A stretch of DNA of 64,000 bases from an uncultured Pelagibacteraceae bacterium (GTDB taxonomy: Bacteria; Pseudomonadota; Alphaproteobacteria; Pelagibacterales; Pelagibacteraceae), in contig CACPPD010000001.1 of the NCBI GenBank assembly GCA_902635865.1, positions 175,495 to 239,494 of the forward strand, given 5' to 3'. Positions 51,391-60,152 of this stretch are shown piece after piece. Each line of letters starts with the position of its first letter. Position 1 is the first letter of the stretch. A program made the position numbers and the translations under genes. A model generated the notes under the pieces. It saw nothing but the letters and a program-made list of their open reading frames with translations. It ran no database searches and was not told the origin of the DNA.

Positions 51391-52299
51391 TTATTTAAAT
51401 AATAAAACTAAAACTGCAAGAACGATAAGTGCAATTATTGAAGATATTAAGATATACAACCTATGAATGTTTCTTCCTCTTAAATTAAAATAATGTCGTG
51501 CTACTCCAGTAATAACTGCTAATGCACATAATATTAACCAATTATACTGATGATAAACTAAGAAACTTGAGTGTCCAGAAAGCATTATAAACAACACTAA
51601 AAAAGTGGAATAATTATTATGAATTGATCTCTGTTTAGCTGCTAGAGATAAACTCATATCAAATTTTTCACCTCTTTTACTACTGCTGATGATGTTCATT
51701 TGATTGGGTATAATTACTGTAAAAACATTACCAAACATATTGGTTCCTATAATTAGTCCAACACTTAAAATTGCAAATTTTGGTCCAAACAATTTTGTTA
51801 AACCAAAGGAAACGGCTGCTAATAAAATAATTGCTGTAGATATAAATAGTACATTATTTTCAATCAATTTTGATTTACATAATAGATCATATATAAACCA
51901 AAAAATAATTAATGATAAAAGCGAGATAATAATGGCGTAACTAGGAGGCATCAACAGGACACGTTTATCGACCATTAATACACCAGCGTTATAATAATAA
52001 ATTACAACTAAAAGCAACATTCCTGTTACAAAAGTTAGGTAACTTTGCCATTTAAAAATTACTAATCTATTTAAATAATCCTGTGGTGGTGAGGTTTTTA
52101 ACCTTGAAAGTTTATAAAAAAAACCAGAATGCATCAGATATCCCTCTCCATCGACATCATTGCTTGTTATATTTTTATTTAAATTGTTGTCTAAGTAATT
52201 AAATAAAAAACTGTTACCTACCCATAATATTGCAAATACTACATGGCCCCATCTTAGAATAACTTCTAACCATTTAATTGTATAAGGTAAGAATTCCAT
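51391..52299 (-). CDS. puuD: urate hydroxylase PuuD, membrane domain only
   Basis: Integral membrane urate oxidase of the PuuD (DUF989) type, turning urate into 5-hydroxyisourate. The family hallmarks are WLEVILRWGHVVFAILWVGN, DGEGYLMHSGFFY, FKWQSYLTFVTGM, VFTVIIPNQMNI and AAKQRSIHNNYSTF. About eight membrane segments span its 302 residues. Known PuuD proteins carry a C-terminal cytochrome c; this one stops after the last membrane helix and has no CxxCH. The separate cytochrome c at 59786-60109 may replace it. It abuts guaD (1-bp overlap). Confidence 0.88.
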   Translation of the reverse strand: MEFLPYTIKWLEVILRWGHVVFAILWVGNSFLFNYLDNNLNKNITSNDVDGEGYLMHSGFFYKLSRLKTSPPQDYLNRLVIFKWQSYLTFVTGMLLLVVIYYYNAGVLMVDKRVLLMPPSYAIIISLLSLIIFWFIYDLLCKSKLIENNVLFISTAIILLAAVSFGLTKLFGPKFAILSVGLIIGTNMFGNVFTVIIPNQMNIISSSKRGEKFDMSLSLAAKQRSIHNNYSTFLVLFIMLSGHSSFLVYHQYNWLILCALAVITGVARHYFNLRGRNIHRLYILISSIIALIVLAVLVLLFK

Positions 52300-52769
52300 C
52301 AGTATTTTATTTTATCTACTTTTTTATCCCAAATTTCAAAAGCTTTTAAAGCTTCTTCTCTAAGCATTTGTACCATTTTAATTTTTCTATCATCAATTTT
52401 TTTTGGAATTTCTGTATAAATAAAAGAGTCATCAAAATCTATATTTTTTGCATCTTCTCTAGTGTTTGCATAATATATTTTACCTAATCTTGACCAATAA
52501 ATTGCTGAAAGACACATCGGGCAAGGTTCACAAGATGTATAAATCTCGCATCCAGATAGATCAAAAGTATTTAAATTTTTACAAGCTTCTCGAATTGCTA
52601 CTATTTCTCCATGAGCAGTTGGATCATTTGTGGAAGTAACTTTGTTAGAGCCCTCTGCAATAATCTTTTGATCCTTAACTATAACGCTTCCAAAGGGACC
52701 TCCTATAGTATTCGCACTTTTAATTGAAAGTTCAATGGCTTTTGCCATAAATTTTTTTTTATCTTCCAT
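52299..52769 (-). CDS. guaD: guanine deaminase
   Basis: Converts guanine to xanthine. It is the CDA-fold type (like Bacillus GuaD), not the amidohydrolase type. Zinc ligands are His53 with Glu55 (NDPTAHGEIVAIR) and Cys83/Cys86 (CEPCPMC). The C-terminal DDSFIYTEI is typical of GuaD. The 156 residues equal the Bacillus enzyme. It lies between xdhB (6 bp) and puuD (1-bp overlap), feeding xanthine directly to the dehydrogenase. Confidence 0.9.
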   Translation of the reverse strand: MEDKKKFMAKAIELSIKSANTIGGPFGSVIVKDQKIIAEGSNKVTSTNDPTAHGEIVAIREACKNLNTFDLSGCEIYTSCEPCPMCLSAIYWSRLGKIYYANTREDAKNIDFDDSFIYTEIPKKIDDRKIKMVQMLREEALKAFEIWDKKVDKIKY

Positions 52770-52775
52770 TTTTTT

Positions 52776-55076
52776 TTATTTTATTTTATTTTTAATTTTG
52801 TTAATACTCATTAAAATTCTTTCAGGTGTTGCTGGCGCATTAAGTTCTGGTGCAAACTGATAATTTCCAACTGAAGCAACTGCATCTTTAATTGCATAAA
52901 AAACGCTCATAGCTAACATTAGAGGAGGTTCGCCTGTTGTCTTTGCTTTATTAACAACTTTTTCTTTATTTATTCCATCTTTAAAAATTTCTACATTAAA
53001 TTTTTTTGGAATATCACTTACAGCAGGAATTTTATACGTTGATGGAGAGAAAGTTGTAATCTGACCATTTGATTTCCAATTTAGTTCTTCAATAGTTAAC
53101 CAACCTTGTCCTTGAACAAAACCCCCTTCGATCTGACCTAATTCAAGTGCAGGATTTATTGGTTTTCCTGCATCATGCAAAATATCAACTCTTTCTAGGA
53201 TATTTTCACCTGTCAGCGTATCTATAGTTACTTCTGAAACAGCTGCACCATAACAAAAATAATAAAATGGTCTTCCTCTAAATTTTTTTTTATCAAAGTT
53301 TATTTTTGGCGTTGAATAAAAACCTGAGGATGAAAGAGAAATTCTATTTAAATATGCTTCTTGAATGATATTTTTAAATTCAAATTGTCTGTTTCCAAAT
53401 ATTATATATTGATCCTTATAAATTGCTTCTTGATTGTAAATCTTATATTTTTTTTTAATAAATTTTTCTAAATTTAATTTAATTTTTGCTACTGCATTTA
53501 ATGCTGCAGCACCATTAAGGTCTGTGGTTGAAGATGCAGCGCTAGCTGAAGTATTTGGAACCTTAGCTGTATTTGTTGATGAAATATGAACTAAATTATA
53601 TGGTAATCCCAAGGAATTGGCCACTAGTTGAGCTATTTTTGTATGAGTCCCTTGACCCATTTCTATACCACCATGGTTCAAGTACACACTTCCATCTGTA
53701 TAAATATGCACTAAAGCACCAGCTTGATTTAAATGAATTGTTGTAAATGAAATCCCAAATTTTACTGGAGTAATAGCTATACCCTTCTTTTTAAATTTAT
53801 TTTTTTCATTGAATTTTTTTATCTCTGAATATCTTTTCTTATAATTAGATTTATTTTCTAAATTTTTAAATATTTCATTAATCACATTGTCTTCAATAGT
53901 CATTCCATAGTGAGTTATATTTTTTTTATCTTTTTGATAAAAATTTTTCTTTCGAACTTGAATAGGATCTATTTTTAAATACCTTGAAATATTATCAATA
54001 ACATTTTCTATAGCCATCATTCCTTGATTTCCACCAAAGCCTCTAAATGCAGTTGAAGTTGGAATATTTGTCTTGCATAAATTATTTGTTACCTCGATAT
54101 CTGATATGTAATACGCATTATCTATATGAAGAAGAGCTCTTTCATTTATTGCTGCTGATAAATCAGGCGACATTCCACAATTTGATGATAAGTTAATTTT
54201 TAATCCTTCAATAATTCCTTCTTCATTAAATCCAACTTCGTATTCAGATAAAAATTCATGCCTTTTACCAGTCAAAATTATATCATCATCTCTATCTAGT
54301 CTTAATTTCACAGGCTGACCTGTTTTTTTTGCCAACAACGCACAAATACATGCAGTCATAAAATTTGTCTCTTTCCCTCCAAATCCACCTCCAATTCTTC
54401 TTACTTCAACATTTATAGAATTACTTTTCTGATTAAACATTTTTGCAATTAATTGTTGTGTCTCAGAAGGATGTTGTGTTGAACTGTAAACTAAAAAATT
54501 ATCATCTTCTTTAGGTATAACAAACGCTGCCTGACCCTCTAAATAAAAGTGTTCTTGACTTCCAGTTGTAAAGTTTCCTTTCAAATTATATTTTGAATTT
54601 TTAATTTTCTTAGAAGGGTTTCCTTTTTTAATTTTTCTAGGCTTAAATAAAAACTGTTTTTTATTTAAAGCATCTTTTATTGTGATAACTGGTTTTAAAT
54701 CTTTATAAGTGATTTTTGCCTTTAATACTGCTTTTCTTGCAAGTTCAGTAGTTGTGGCAGCTACAGCAAACAATGGTTGACCAAAAAACTCAACTTTTTT
54801 ATCTGGAAATATTGGATCACCATCAAAAACAGGGCCTACGTCGTTCCTTCCTGCGATATCACTTTGAGTGACTACTGATATCACCCCTTCACTTTTTTTT
54901 ACATCGCTTAAGTCTATTTTTTTGATTATTGCATGAGCTTTTTTACTTAAACCAATAGCACCATAAATTGTATTTTTTGGTTCATTAATATCGTCAGTGT
55001 ATTCAGCGTATCCACTTACATGCTTATAAGCACTATCATGTGGTCTTACATCATTAATATAGTTCTCTTTGCTCAT
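52776..55076 (-). CDS. xdhB: xanthine dehydrogenase molybdopterin-binding subunit
   Basis: Molybdenum subunit that hydroxylates hypoxanthine/xanthine to urate. The 766 residues hold the aldehyde oxidase/xanthine dehydrogenase N-terminal (a/b hammerhead) and Mo-binding domains. Residues that mark purine substrates are present: Glu in GGGFGGKETN and Arg in TAFRGFGGNQGM. The catalytic base Glu716 is in KTTGEPPLML. GTHTKIAQL and HDAGKPINPALELGQIEGG are typical. It follows xdhA with no gap. Confidence 0.95.
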   Translation of the reverse strand: MSKENYINDVRPHDSAYKHVSGYAEYTDDINEPKNTIYGAIGLSKKAHAIIKKIDLSDVKKSEGVISVVTQSDIAGRNDVGPVFDGDPIFPDKKVEFFGQPLFAVAATTTELARKAVLKAKITYKDLKPVITIKDALNKKQFLFKPRKIKKGNPSKKIKNSKYNLKGNFTTGSQEHFYLEGQAAFVIPKEDDNFLVYSSTQHPSETQQLIAKMFNQKSNSINVEVRRIGGGFGGKETNFMTACICALLAKKTGQPVKLRLDRDDDIILTGKRHEFLSEYEVGFNEEGIIEGLKINLSSNCGMSPDLSAAINERALLHIDNAYYISDIEVTNNLCKTNIPTSTAFRGFGGNQGMMAIENVIDNISRYLKIDPIQVRKKNFYQKDKKNITHYGMTIEDNVINEIFKNLENKSNYKKRYSEIKKFNEKNKFKKKGIAITPVKFGISFTTIHLNQAGALVHIYTDGSVYLNHGGIEMGQGTHTKIAQLVANSLGLPYNLVHISSTNTAKVPNTSASAASSTTDLNGAAALNAVAKIKLNLEKFIKKKYKIYNQEAIYKDQYIIFGNRQFEFKNIIQEAYLNRISLSSSGFYSTPKINFDKKKFRGRPFYYFCYGAAVSEVTIDTLTGENILERVDILHDAGKPINPALELGQIEGGFVQGQGWLTIEELNWKSNGQITTFSPSTYKIPAVSDIPKKFNVEIFKDGINKEKVVNKAKTTGEPPLMLAMSVFYAIKDAVASVGNYQFAPELNAPATPERILMSINKIKNKIK

Positions 55077-56513
55077 TTAATTAACTCTTGTTAGCTTATT
55101 AGAATGTATTTCTACGAAACATTTCATCAATAAATTTTTTGCTATCTCTAGTCTATATTCTTTACTTGCTCTCATATCCCCTATAGGACTTAGGTCTTTA
55201 TCAAGATAATTTTTGGCTTGATTAAAAGTACTTAAATTAAGAGGTTTATTCTTAAGAATTTTCTCACAGGCTTTAGCTCTTTTTGGTACAGCTGCCATAC
55301 CTCCAAAAGCAATAAAAACCTCTTTAATTTTATTTTTATCAATTTCAAAATTAAAAGATCCACAAACAGATGAAATATCATCATCAAATCTTTTTGATAT
55401 TTTAAATGCTTTAAAAATATTTTTCTTAAATAATGGTATTTTTATTGAGTGAATAAATTCATTCTTTTTTAATTTAGTTTTTCTATAATTGAGGAAAAAA
55501 TTGTTTATAGGAATAACTTTTCTTTGATTGAAGCTTTCAATTAAAATTTCTGCATTTAAAGATAACAAAATTGGTAATGTATCACCTATCGGAGATGCTG
55601 TTGCAATGTTACCACCTATAGTTCCTACATTTCGAATTTGAACAGAACCATATCTTTTAAGAACTAAATAAAAATCTGGATAATGTTTTTTAATTTCTTT
55701 TTCAAATTTTATTAAAGGTGTAGAGGCGCCAACCTCAAGGTAATTTTTATTTACTTTTATAAAGTCTAATTCTTTTATTTCTTTTAAATCAATTATAAAA
55801 GGAATTTCTTTTCTTTCTTTTGTAACTTTTAAAGATAAGTCTGTTCCACCTGCAAGAAAACTAAAATTAGAGTATTTTTTAATTATATTTTTTAAATCCT
55901 TAATATTCTTTGGTGAAAAATAAATTTTATCATCTTTTTTAATATAAATATTTTTTGGTTTAATTTTTTTTAATAATTCAATAACTTTATTATTATTTTT
56001 ACTAAATTGATCATTCCTGTTTTTCTTGTCTAAACTTTTTGCAGCATCTATTATAGGTCTATATCCAGTGCAGCGACATAAATTACCTGATATAGAATCT
56101 GTTATTAATTCATTATTAAGACTTTTGTTATTTTTAAACATTGAAAATAAAGCCATAACAAATCCTGGTGTACAGAAACCGCATTGGGAACCATGAAATT
56201 TTACCATCGCATCTTGTACAGGGTGAAGTTTGCCATCTTTGGAAACCAAATCTTCTACAATTAAAAGTTGTTTACCATTTAATGATGGAACAAATGAAAT
56301 ACAGGAATTAATTGCCTTATATATAATCTTATTATCGACTAATTCACCTAAAACAATTGTACACGCGCCACAACCACCCTCTGAACATCCTTCTTTGGTT
56401 CCAGTCTTTTTTAATTCGGTTCTAATATAATTAAGTATGGTTTGATTTGGATCAGGATTATTGATTACTATAAGTTTATCATTTAATAAAAATTTAACAG
56501 AGCTCGATATCAC
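55077..56513 (-). CDS. xdhA: xanthine dehydrogenase FeS/FAD subunit
   Basis: Electron-transfer subunit of XdhAB. The first [2Fe-2S] cluster uses Cys43, 48, 51 and 71 (GCSEGGCGAC), and the second uses Cys111, 114, 146 and 148 (CGFC, CRC). The FAD domain (about 195-370) has FLAGGTDLSL and QIRNVGTIGGNIATASPIGD, and a CO-dehydrogenase flavoprotein C-terminal domain follows. It has 478 residues. It abuts uraH upstream and xdhB downstream without gaps. The maturation factor XdhC is not in the window. Confidence 0.95.
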   Translation of the reverse strand: MISSSVKFLLNDKLIVINNPDPNQTILNYIRTELKKTGTKEGCSEGGCGACTIVLGELVDNKIIYKAINSCISFVPSLNGKQLLIVEDLVSKDGKLHPVQDAMVKFHGSQCGFCTPGFVMALFSMFKNNKSLNNELITDSISGNLCRCTGYRPIIDAAKSLDKKNRNDQFSKNNNKVIELLKKIKPKNIYIKKDDKIYFSPKNIKDLKNIIKKYSNFSFLAGGTDLSLKVTKERKEIPFIIDLKEIKELDFIKVNKNYLEVGASTPLIKFEKEIKKHYPDFYLVLKRYGSVQIRNVGTIGGNIATASPIGDTLPILLSLNAEILIESFNQRKVIPINNFFLNYRKTKLKKNEFIHSIKIPLFKKNIFKAFKISKRFDDDISSVCGSFNFEIDKNKIKEVFIAFGGMAAVPKRAKACEKILKNKPLNLSTFNQAKNYLDKDLSPIGDMRASKEYRLEIAKNLLMKCFVEIHSNKLTRVN

Positions 56514-56864
56514 TTAACTACCTCTATAAGTAGAATAACTCCAAGGTGAAACAAGTAAAGGAACATGATAATGCTGTGAGGGATCTGAAATACCAAATCT
56601 GATAATAACATCATCCAGGAATGGAACATCGTTAGCGGCAGATGTATTTTTAAAATAATCACCAATATGAAAAACTAATTCATATTTACCCTTAATAAAA
56701 ATATCTCCCTCAGCTAATGGTGAATTAGCTCTACCATCGTCATTGAGTTTTGTTGACGTTAATTTTTTTCGTTCTGAATTATTAATATAAAACAACTCAA
56801 CTAGGATACCTTTGCCAGGTTTACCAGAATACACATCTAAAACATGAGTTGTGAGCTTTGTCAT
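56514..56864 (-). CDS. uraH: 5-hydroxyisourate hydrolase
   Basis: Transthyretin-like enzyme that hydrolyses 5-hydroxyisourate to OHCU, the step after urate oxidation. It starts MTKLTTHVLDVYSGKPGKG and ends with the C-terminal tetrapeptide YRGS (113-116) that marks HIU hydrolases rather than transthyretin. YHVPLLVSPWSY precedes it. The 116 residues have no signal peptide, so it is cytosolic. It is the first gene of the minus arm and is divergent from uraD with a 48-bp gap. Confidence 0.95.
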   Translation of the reverse strand: MTKLTTHVLDVYSGKPGKGILVELFYINNSERKKLTSTKLNDDGRANSPLAEGDIFIKGKYELVFHIGDYFKNTSAANDVPFLDDVIIRFGISDPSQHYHVPLLVSPWSYSTYRGS

Positions 56865-56912
56865 AAAATTATAATATCATTTAATTTTAAACTTAAATTA
56901 TTTTAAAGTTAT
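56865..56912. promoter_or_regulatory. divergent promoter region of the purine degradation arms
   Basis: The only gap between the two arms is this 48-bp, nearly pure A/T stretch. It must hold start signals for both uraH (minus) and uraD (plus) if neither arm is driven from elsewhere. AACTT and AAGTT form a short inverted repeat near the uraD side, too weak to call an operator. Confidence 0.5.
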
Positions 56913-57410
56913 ATGAGAACAATAGATAACATTAACGATCTTAACAAGTCTGATTTTTTGTCTTTATTTGGTAATGTTTTTGAAAAAACTGAGTCAGTTG
57001 CAGTGGAAGCATTTGAGTCAAAACCATTTAAAAACTTCGAAGATATTATGTTTAAAATGCTTGATATTTATGAAAATTATGAAAAGAATAAAATTTTAGA
57101 GATTTTGAATGCTCATCCTGAGCTTGCTGTAGCAAAAAAAATGACCTCTGAATCTATATCAGAACAAGCCTCTGCAAAATTAAACCAATGTTCTAATGAT
57201 GAATATGAAGAATTTAAAAAATTAAATTCAGAATATAAAAAAAAGTTTAATTTTCCTTTTATAATTGCCGTAAAAGGTAAAGATAAAAATGAAATTTTGA
57301 ATAATTTTAGACAAAGAATACAAAGTGATGTAGAAAGTGAATTCCTTGAAGCAAAAAAACAAGTAAAAAAAATCGCAACCTTTCGTTTGAATGAAATAAA
57401 TAAAAAATGA
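56913..57410 (+). CDS. uraD: OHCU decarboxylase
   Basis: Decarboxylates 2-oxo-4-hydroxy-4-carboxy-5-ureidoimidazoline to S-allantoin. The 165 residues carry the catalytic-region motif AHPELA (His68, Glu70) and the C-terminal LNSEYKKKFNFPFIIAVKGK, both conserved in UraD. It starts the plus arm, and alc overlaps its end by 4 bp (ATGA). Confidence 0.94.
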   Translation: MRTIDNINDLNKSDFLSLFGNVFEKTESVAVEAFESKPFKNFEDIMFKMLDIYENYEKNKILEILNAHPELAVAKKMTSESISEQASAKLNQCSNDEYEEFKKLNSEYKKKFNFPFIIAVKGKDKNEILNNFRQRIQSDVESEFLEAKKQVKKIATFRLNEINKK

Positions 57411-58393
57411 GAAAATTTATAAGTGCAAAAATGATTAACTTAGCGGATCCAAGAATTGGATCAAAAGTTATATTTAAGACTGACGATTTTTTTGCAGCTG
57501 CTCATAGAATATTAAACATCGAAACTCCAGTTTTTAAAGACGGACTATTTGACAAACATGGTAAATGGATGGATGGATGGGAAACAAGGAGAAGAAGATC
57601 AAAAGGTTTTGATTATTTAATTTTAAAACTTGGTAAACCTGGGAAGATATTTGATATAGACATTGACACGACACACTTCAATGGAAACCAACCCACACAT
57701 GCTTCTTTAGAGGGTTGCTTAAGTAAAACAAAGCCTAATAAGAAGACAAAATGGATTTCCGTACTGAGCAAAAAAAAACTTGGGCCAAGCCGAAACCATA
57801 GCTTCAAATCAAACAACAAATCTGTTTTTAATTATATAAGACTAAACATTTTTCCAGATGGTGGAGTTGCAAGACTAAGGCTTTATGGAAAAATTGAAAT
57901 GGAGAAAAACTTTTTAAATAACAAAACTATTAACCTTACATCTGTTTTAAATGGCGCTTCAATTATTGGTTGTAATAATGAACATTTCGGCAGAGCTGAA
58001 AATATCATAGCACCTGGTAAAGGAAAGAATATGGGAGATGGTTGGGAAACAAGAAGAAGTAGAGGAAAAAACTTTGATTGGCTTATAATAAAATTTGGAA
58101 AACCAGGATTAATAAAAAAGCTAGAGATAGATACCCATCATTTTAAAGGAAACTATCCCGATAGTTGCTCAATTCAAACTGCAAGCATTTCAAAAGATCT
58201 TTCCAATAAATCAATTGTCAACAATTCAAAAAATTGGAAGTTTATTTTAAATAAGTCAAAACTGTCAGCTCACAAGAAACATATTTTTAAAAAATTTTTA
58301 ATTAATAGAAGTAAAGAAAATTATCTTAGAATTAATATCTATCCAGACGGTGGAATTTCAAGAATAAGGGCATTCGGAAATTTTGTGAAATGA
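57407..58393 (+). CDS. alc: allantoicase
   Basis: Hydrolyses allantoate to ureidoglycolate and urea. The 328 residues show the internal duplication of the family: DGWETRRRRSKGFDYLILKLG (first half) and DGWETRRSRGKNFDWLIIKFG (second half), each followed by a DTxHFxGN block. Each half is a jelly-roll-like Alc domain. It overlaps uraD and allA by 4 bp on either side, as expected of tight coupling. Confidence 0.95.
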   Translation: MRKFISAKMINLADPRIGSKVIFKTDDFFAAAHRILNIETPVFKDGLFDKHGKWMDGWETRRRRSKGFDYLILKLGKPGKIFDIDIDTTHFNGNQPTHASLEGCLSKTKPNKKTKWISVLSKKKLGPSRNHSFKSNNKSVFNYIRLNIFPDGGVARLRLYGKIEMEKNFLNNKTINLTSVLNGASIIGCNNEHFGRAENIIAPGKGKNMGDGWETRRSRGKNFDWLIIKFGKPGLIKKLEIDTHHFKGNYPDSCSIQTASISKDLSNKSIVNNSKNWKFILNKSKLSAHKKHIFKKFLINRSKENYLRINIYPDGGISRIRAFGNFVK

Positions 58394-58881
58394 AAATAAT
58401 AAAAGCAAAAAAAATTACTAAAAAAAATTTTTCTAAATTTGGTCAATTAATAAATACATCAAAAAAAAATCCTATAAATATTAATGATGGGTATGCAAAA
58501 AGATTTGATAATTTGATAAACCTAGATGCATCTAAAAACAAAGGGAAAGCAATTGTTAGTATTTTTAAAGCAAAAAAAAGAAGTTTTCCTATGAAAATTG
58601 ATATGATGGAAAAACATCCTTTAGGAAGCCAAGCCTTTATACCAATGGAAGATACAAAATTTTTAGTATTTGTAGCACCAAAAGGAGATAAACCAGATAT
58701 AAATAAAATCCAATCCTTTTTAGTACCAAAACAAACTGGGGTTAATTACAATGCTGGTATTTGGCACTTTCCGTTGATTTCTATGAAAGATATGAATTTT
58801 CTAATTGTTGATAGAAAAGGAAAAGGAAACAATCTTGTAATTTATAAGTTTAAAAAAGATAAAATTATTTTGAAGAAATGA
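58390..58881 (+). CDS. allA: ureidoglycolate lyase
   Basis: Splits ureidoglycolate to glyoxylate and urea, the last step of this route. The 163 residues have the AllA cupin pattern: KKNFSKFGQLI at the N-terminus, MEKHPLGSQAFIPM in the middle, and VPKQTGVNYNAGIWHFPLI near the active site. It overlaps alc and puuE by 4 bp each. The glyoxylate can enter central carbon metabolism; no urease is seen in the window, so the fate of urea is open. Confidence 0.92.
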   Translation: MKIIKAKKITKKNFSKFGQLINTSKKNPININDGYAKRFDNLINLDASKNKGKAIVSIFKAKKRSFPMKIDMMEKHPLGSQAFIPMEDTKFLVFVAPKGDKPDINKIQSFLVPKQTGVNYNAGIWHFPLISMKDMNFLIVDRKGKGNNLVIYKFKKDKIILKK

Positions 58882-59777
58882 AAAAAAAATATCCAAGAGA
58901 TTTAGTGGGATATGGTTCCAAACAAGTTAAGGTAAGGTGGCCTGGTAATGCAAAATTAGCTTTACAATTTGTACTAAATTATGAAGAAGGAGCAGAGAAT
59001 TGTACTCTCCACGGTGATAAAACTTCAGAAGTATTTTTATCAGAAATTATAGGAGCAAAAGCAATTAAAGGTCGACACTTAAATATGGAGTCAATTTATG
59101 AATATGGATCAAGAAGAGGATTTTGGAGAATTCACGACCTCTTTAACAAAAAAAAAATTCCACTTACTATTTTTGGAGTTGGTATGGCATTGGAGAGAAA
59201 TAAAGAAGTTTGTTCTGCTATAAAAAAAGCAAAGTATGAAGTTGCTTGTCATGGGTGGAGATGGATTGATTATCAAAATGTATCAAAGAAAAAAGAAAAG
59301 AATGATATGAAACTTGCAGTCAAATCTATAAAAAAGATTTTTGGCTATCAACCTGCTGGTTGGTACACTGGTAGGTGTAGCACAAATACTTTAGATTTAG
59401 TAATCGAAAATGGTGATTTTTTATACTGTAGCGACACATATAGTGATGATCTTCCTTATTGGATAAAAAAAGGTAGTAAAAAACAACTCATGGTTCCTTA
59501 TACACTCGATAACAATGATATGAGATTTGCAACTAATCAAGGATTTAATTCGGGTGAACAATTTTATAATTATTTAAAAGATAGTTTCGATGCCCTTTAT
59601 GAGGAAGGAAAAACTTCACCAAAGATGATGTCGGTTGGCTTGCATTGTAGATTAATTGGAAGACCTGGTAGAATACAATCTCTTAAAAAATTTTTAAATT
59701 ACATTACAAAATTTAAGGATATTTGGATCTGCAAAAGAGTAGACATAGCTAAACATTGGATAAAAAATTATAGTTAA
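58878..59777 (+). CDS. puuE: allantoinase PuuE (polysaccharide deacetylase fold)
   Basis: Metal-dependent-independent of the classical amidohydrolase allantoinase: PuuE opens allantoin to allantoate using the NodB/polysaccharide deacetylase fold. The start YPRDLVGYGSKQVKVRWPG and LQFVLNYEEGAENCTLHGD are family signatures, with GSRRGFWRIHDLF, ACHGWRWIDYQ and HCRLIGRPGR later. The 299 residues are typical. It is last in the plus arm; the convergent cytochrome c gene ends 8 bp downstream. Confidence 0.93.
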   Translation: MKKKYPRDLVGYGSKQVKVRWPGNAKLALQFVLNYEEGAENCTLHGDKTSEVFLSEIIGAKAIKGRHLNMESIYEYGSRRGFWRIHDLFNKKKIPLTIFGVGMALERNKEVCSAIKKAKYEVACHGWRWIDYQNVSKKKEKNDMKLAVKSIKKIFGYQPAGWYTGRCSTNTLDLVIENGDFLYCSDTYSDDLPYWIKKGSKKQLMVPYTLDNNDMRFATNQGFNSGEQFYNYLKDSFDALYEEGKTSPKMMSVGLHCRLIGRPGRIQSLKKFLNYITKFKDIWICKRVDIAKHWIKNYS

Positions 59778-59785
59778 AATTTTTA

Positions 59786-60109
59786 TTATTGTTCCGCAGC
59801 TATAGAAGTATAATGAGCAACCGCTTCTATTTCATCATCAGTTAGTATACCCTCCATCGCAGGCATTACTCCTATACCGTTTCTAACTGCCATTATAATT
59901 CTTTGAATATCAGGTCTGATTTCATTCAAATTTGGACCAACCATTGAGTTTGATCCAGCATCCGAGAGCATATGGCACGCTGCACAATTTCCAGCTCCTA
60001 GAAAAACTTCTTTTCCCTTAATAAATAATTCATCAGCATTAGCTTGTATAATTGATACAAATATTAAAAAAAACAAGTTGCAACAGAAATTTAAAAATAA
60101 TTTTTTCAC
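59786..60109 (-). CDS. small periplasmic c-type cytochrome, candidate partner of PuuD
   Basis: It has 107 residues: a signal peptide (about 1-25, FCCNLFFLIFVSIIQANA), a haem site CAACH (Cys42, Cys45, His46) and a likely axial Met82 in GVMPAM, ending TDDEIEAVAHYTSI. This is a class I single-haem cytochrome c. It resembles the domain normally fused to the C-terminus of PuuD, which is absent from the PuuD at 51.4 kb. Location at the edge of the purine island supports that role, but a general respiratory cytochrome is possible. Confidence 0.88.
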   Translation of the reverse strand: MKKLFLNFCCNLFFLIFVSIIQANADELFIKGKEVFLGAGNCAACHMLSDAGSNSMVGPNLNEIRPDIQRIIMAVRNGIGVMPAMEGILTDDEIEAVAHYTSIAAEQ

Positions 60110-60152
60110 TTAAATTTGGTATCATAATTAAAAAAATTTAAAAAGGAGAATT

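Noticed and set aside
56881-56912. AACTT/AAGTT inverted repeat as an operator for the purine arms
   Set aside because: Five-base arms in a stretch made almost only of A and T; no second copy and no regulator gene nearby.
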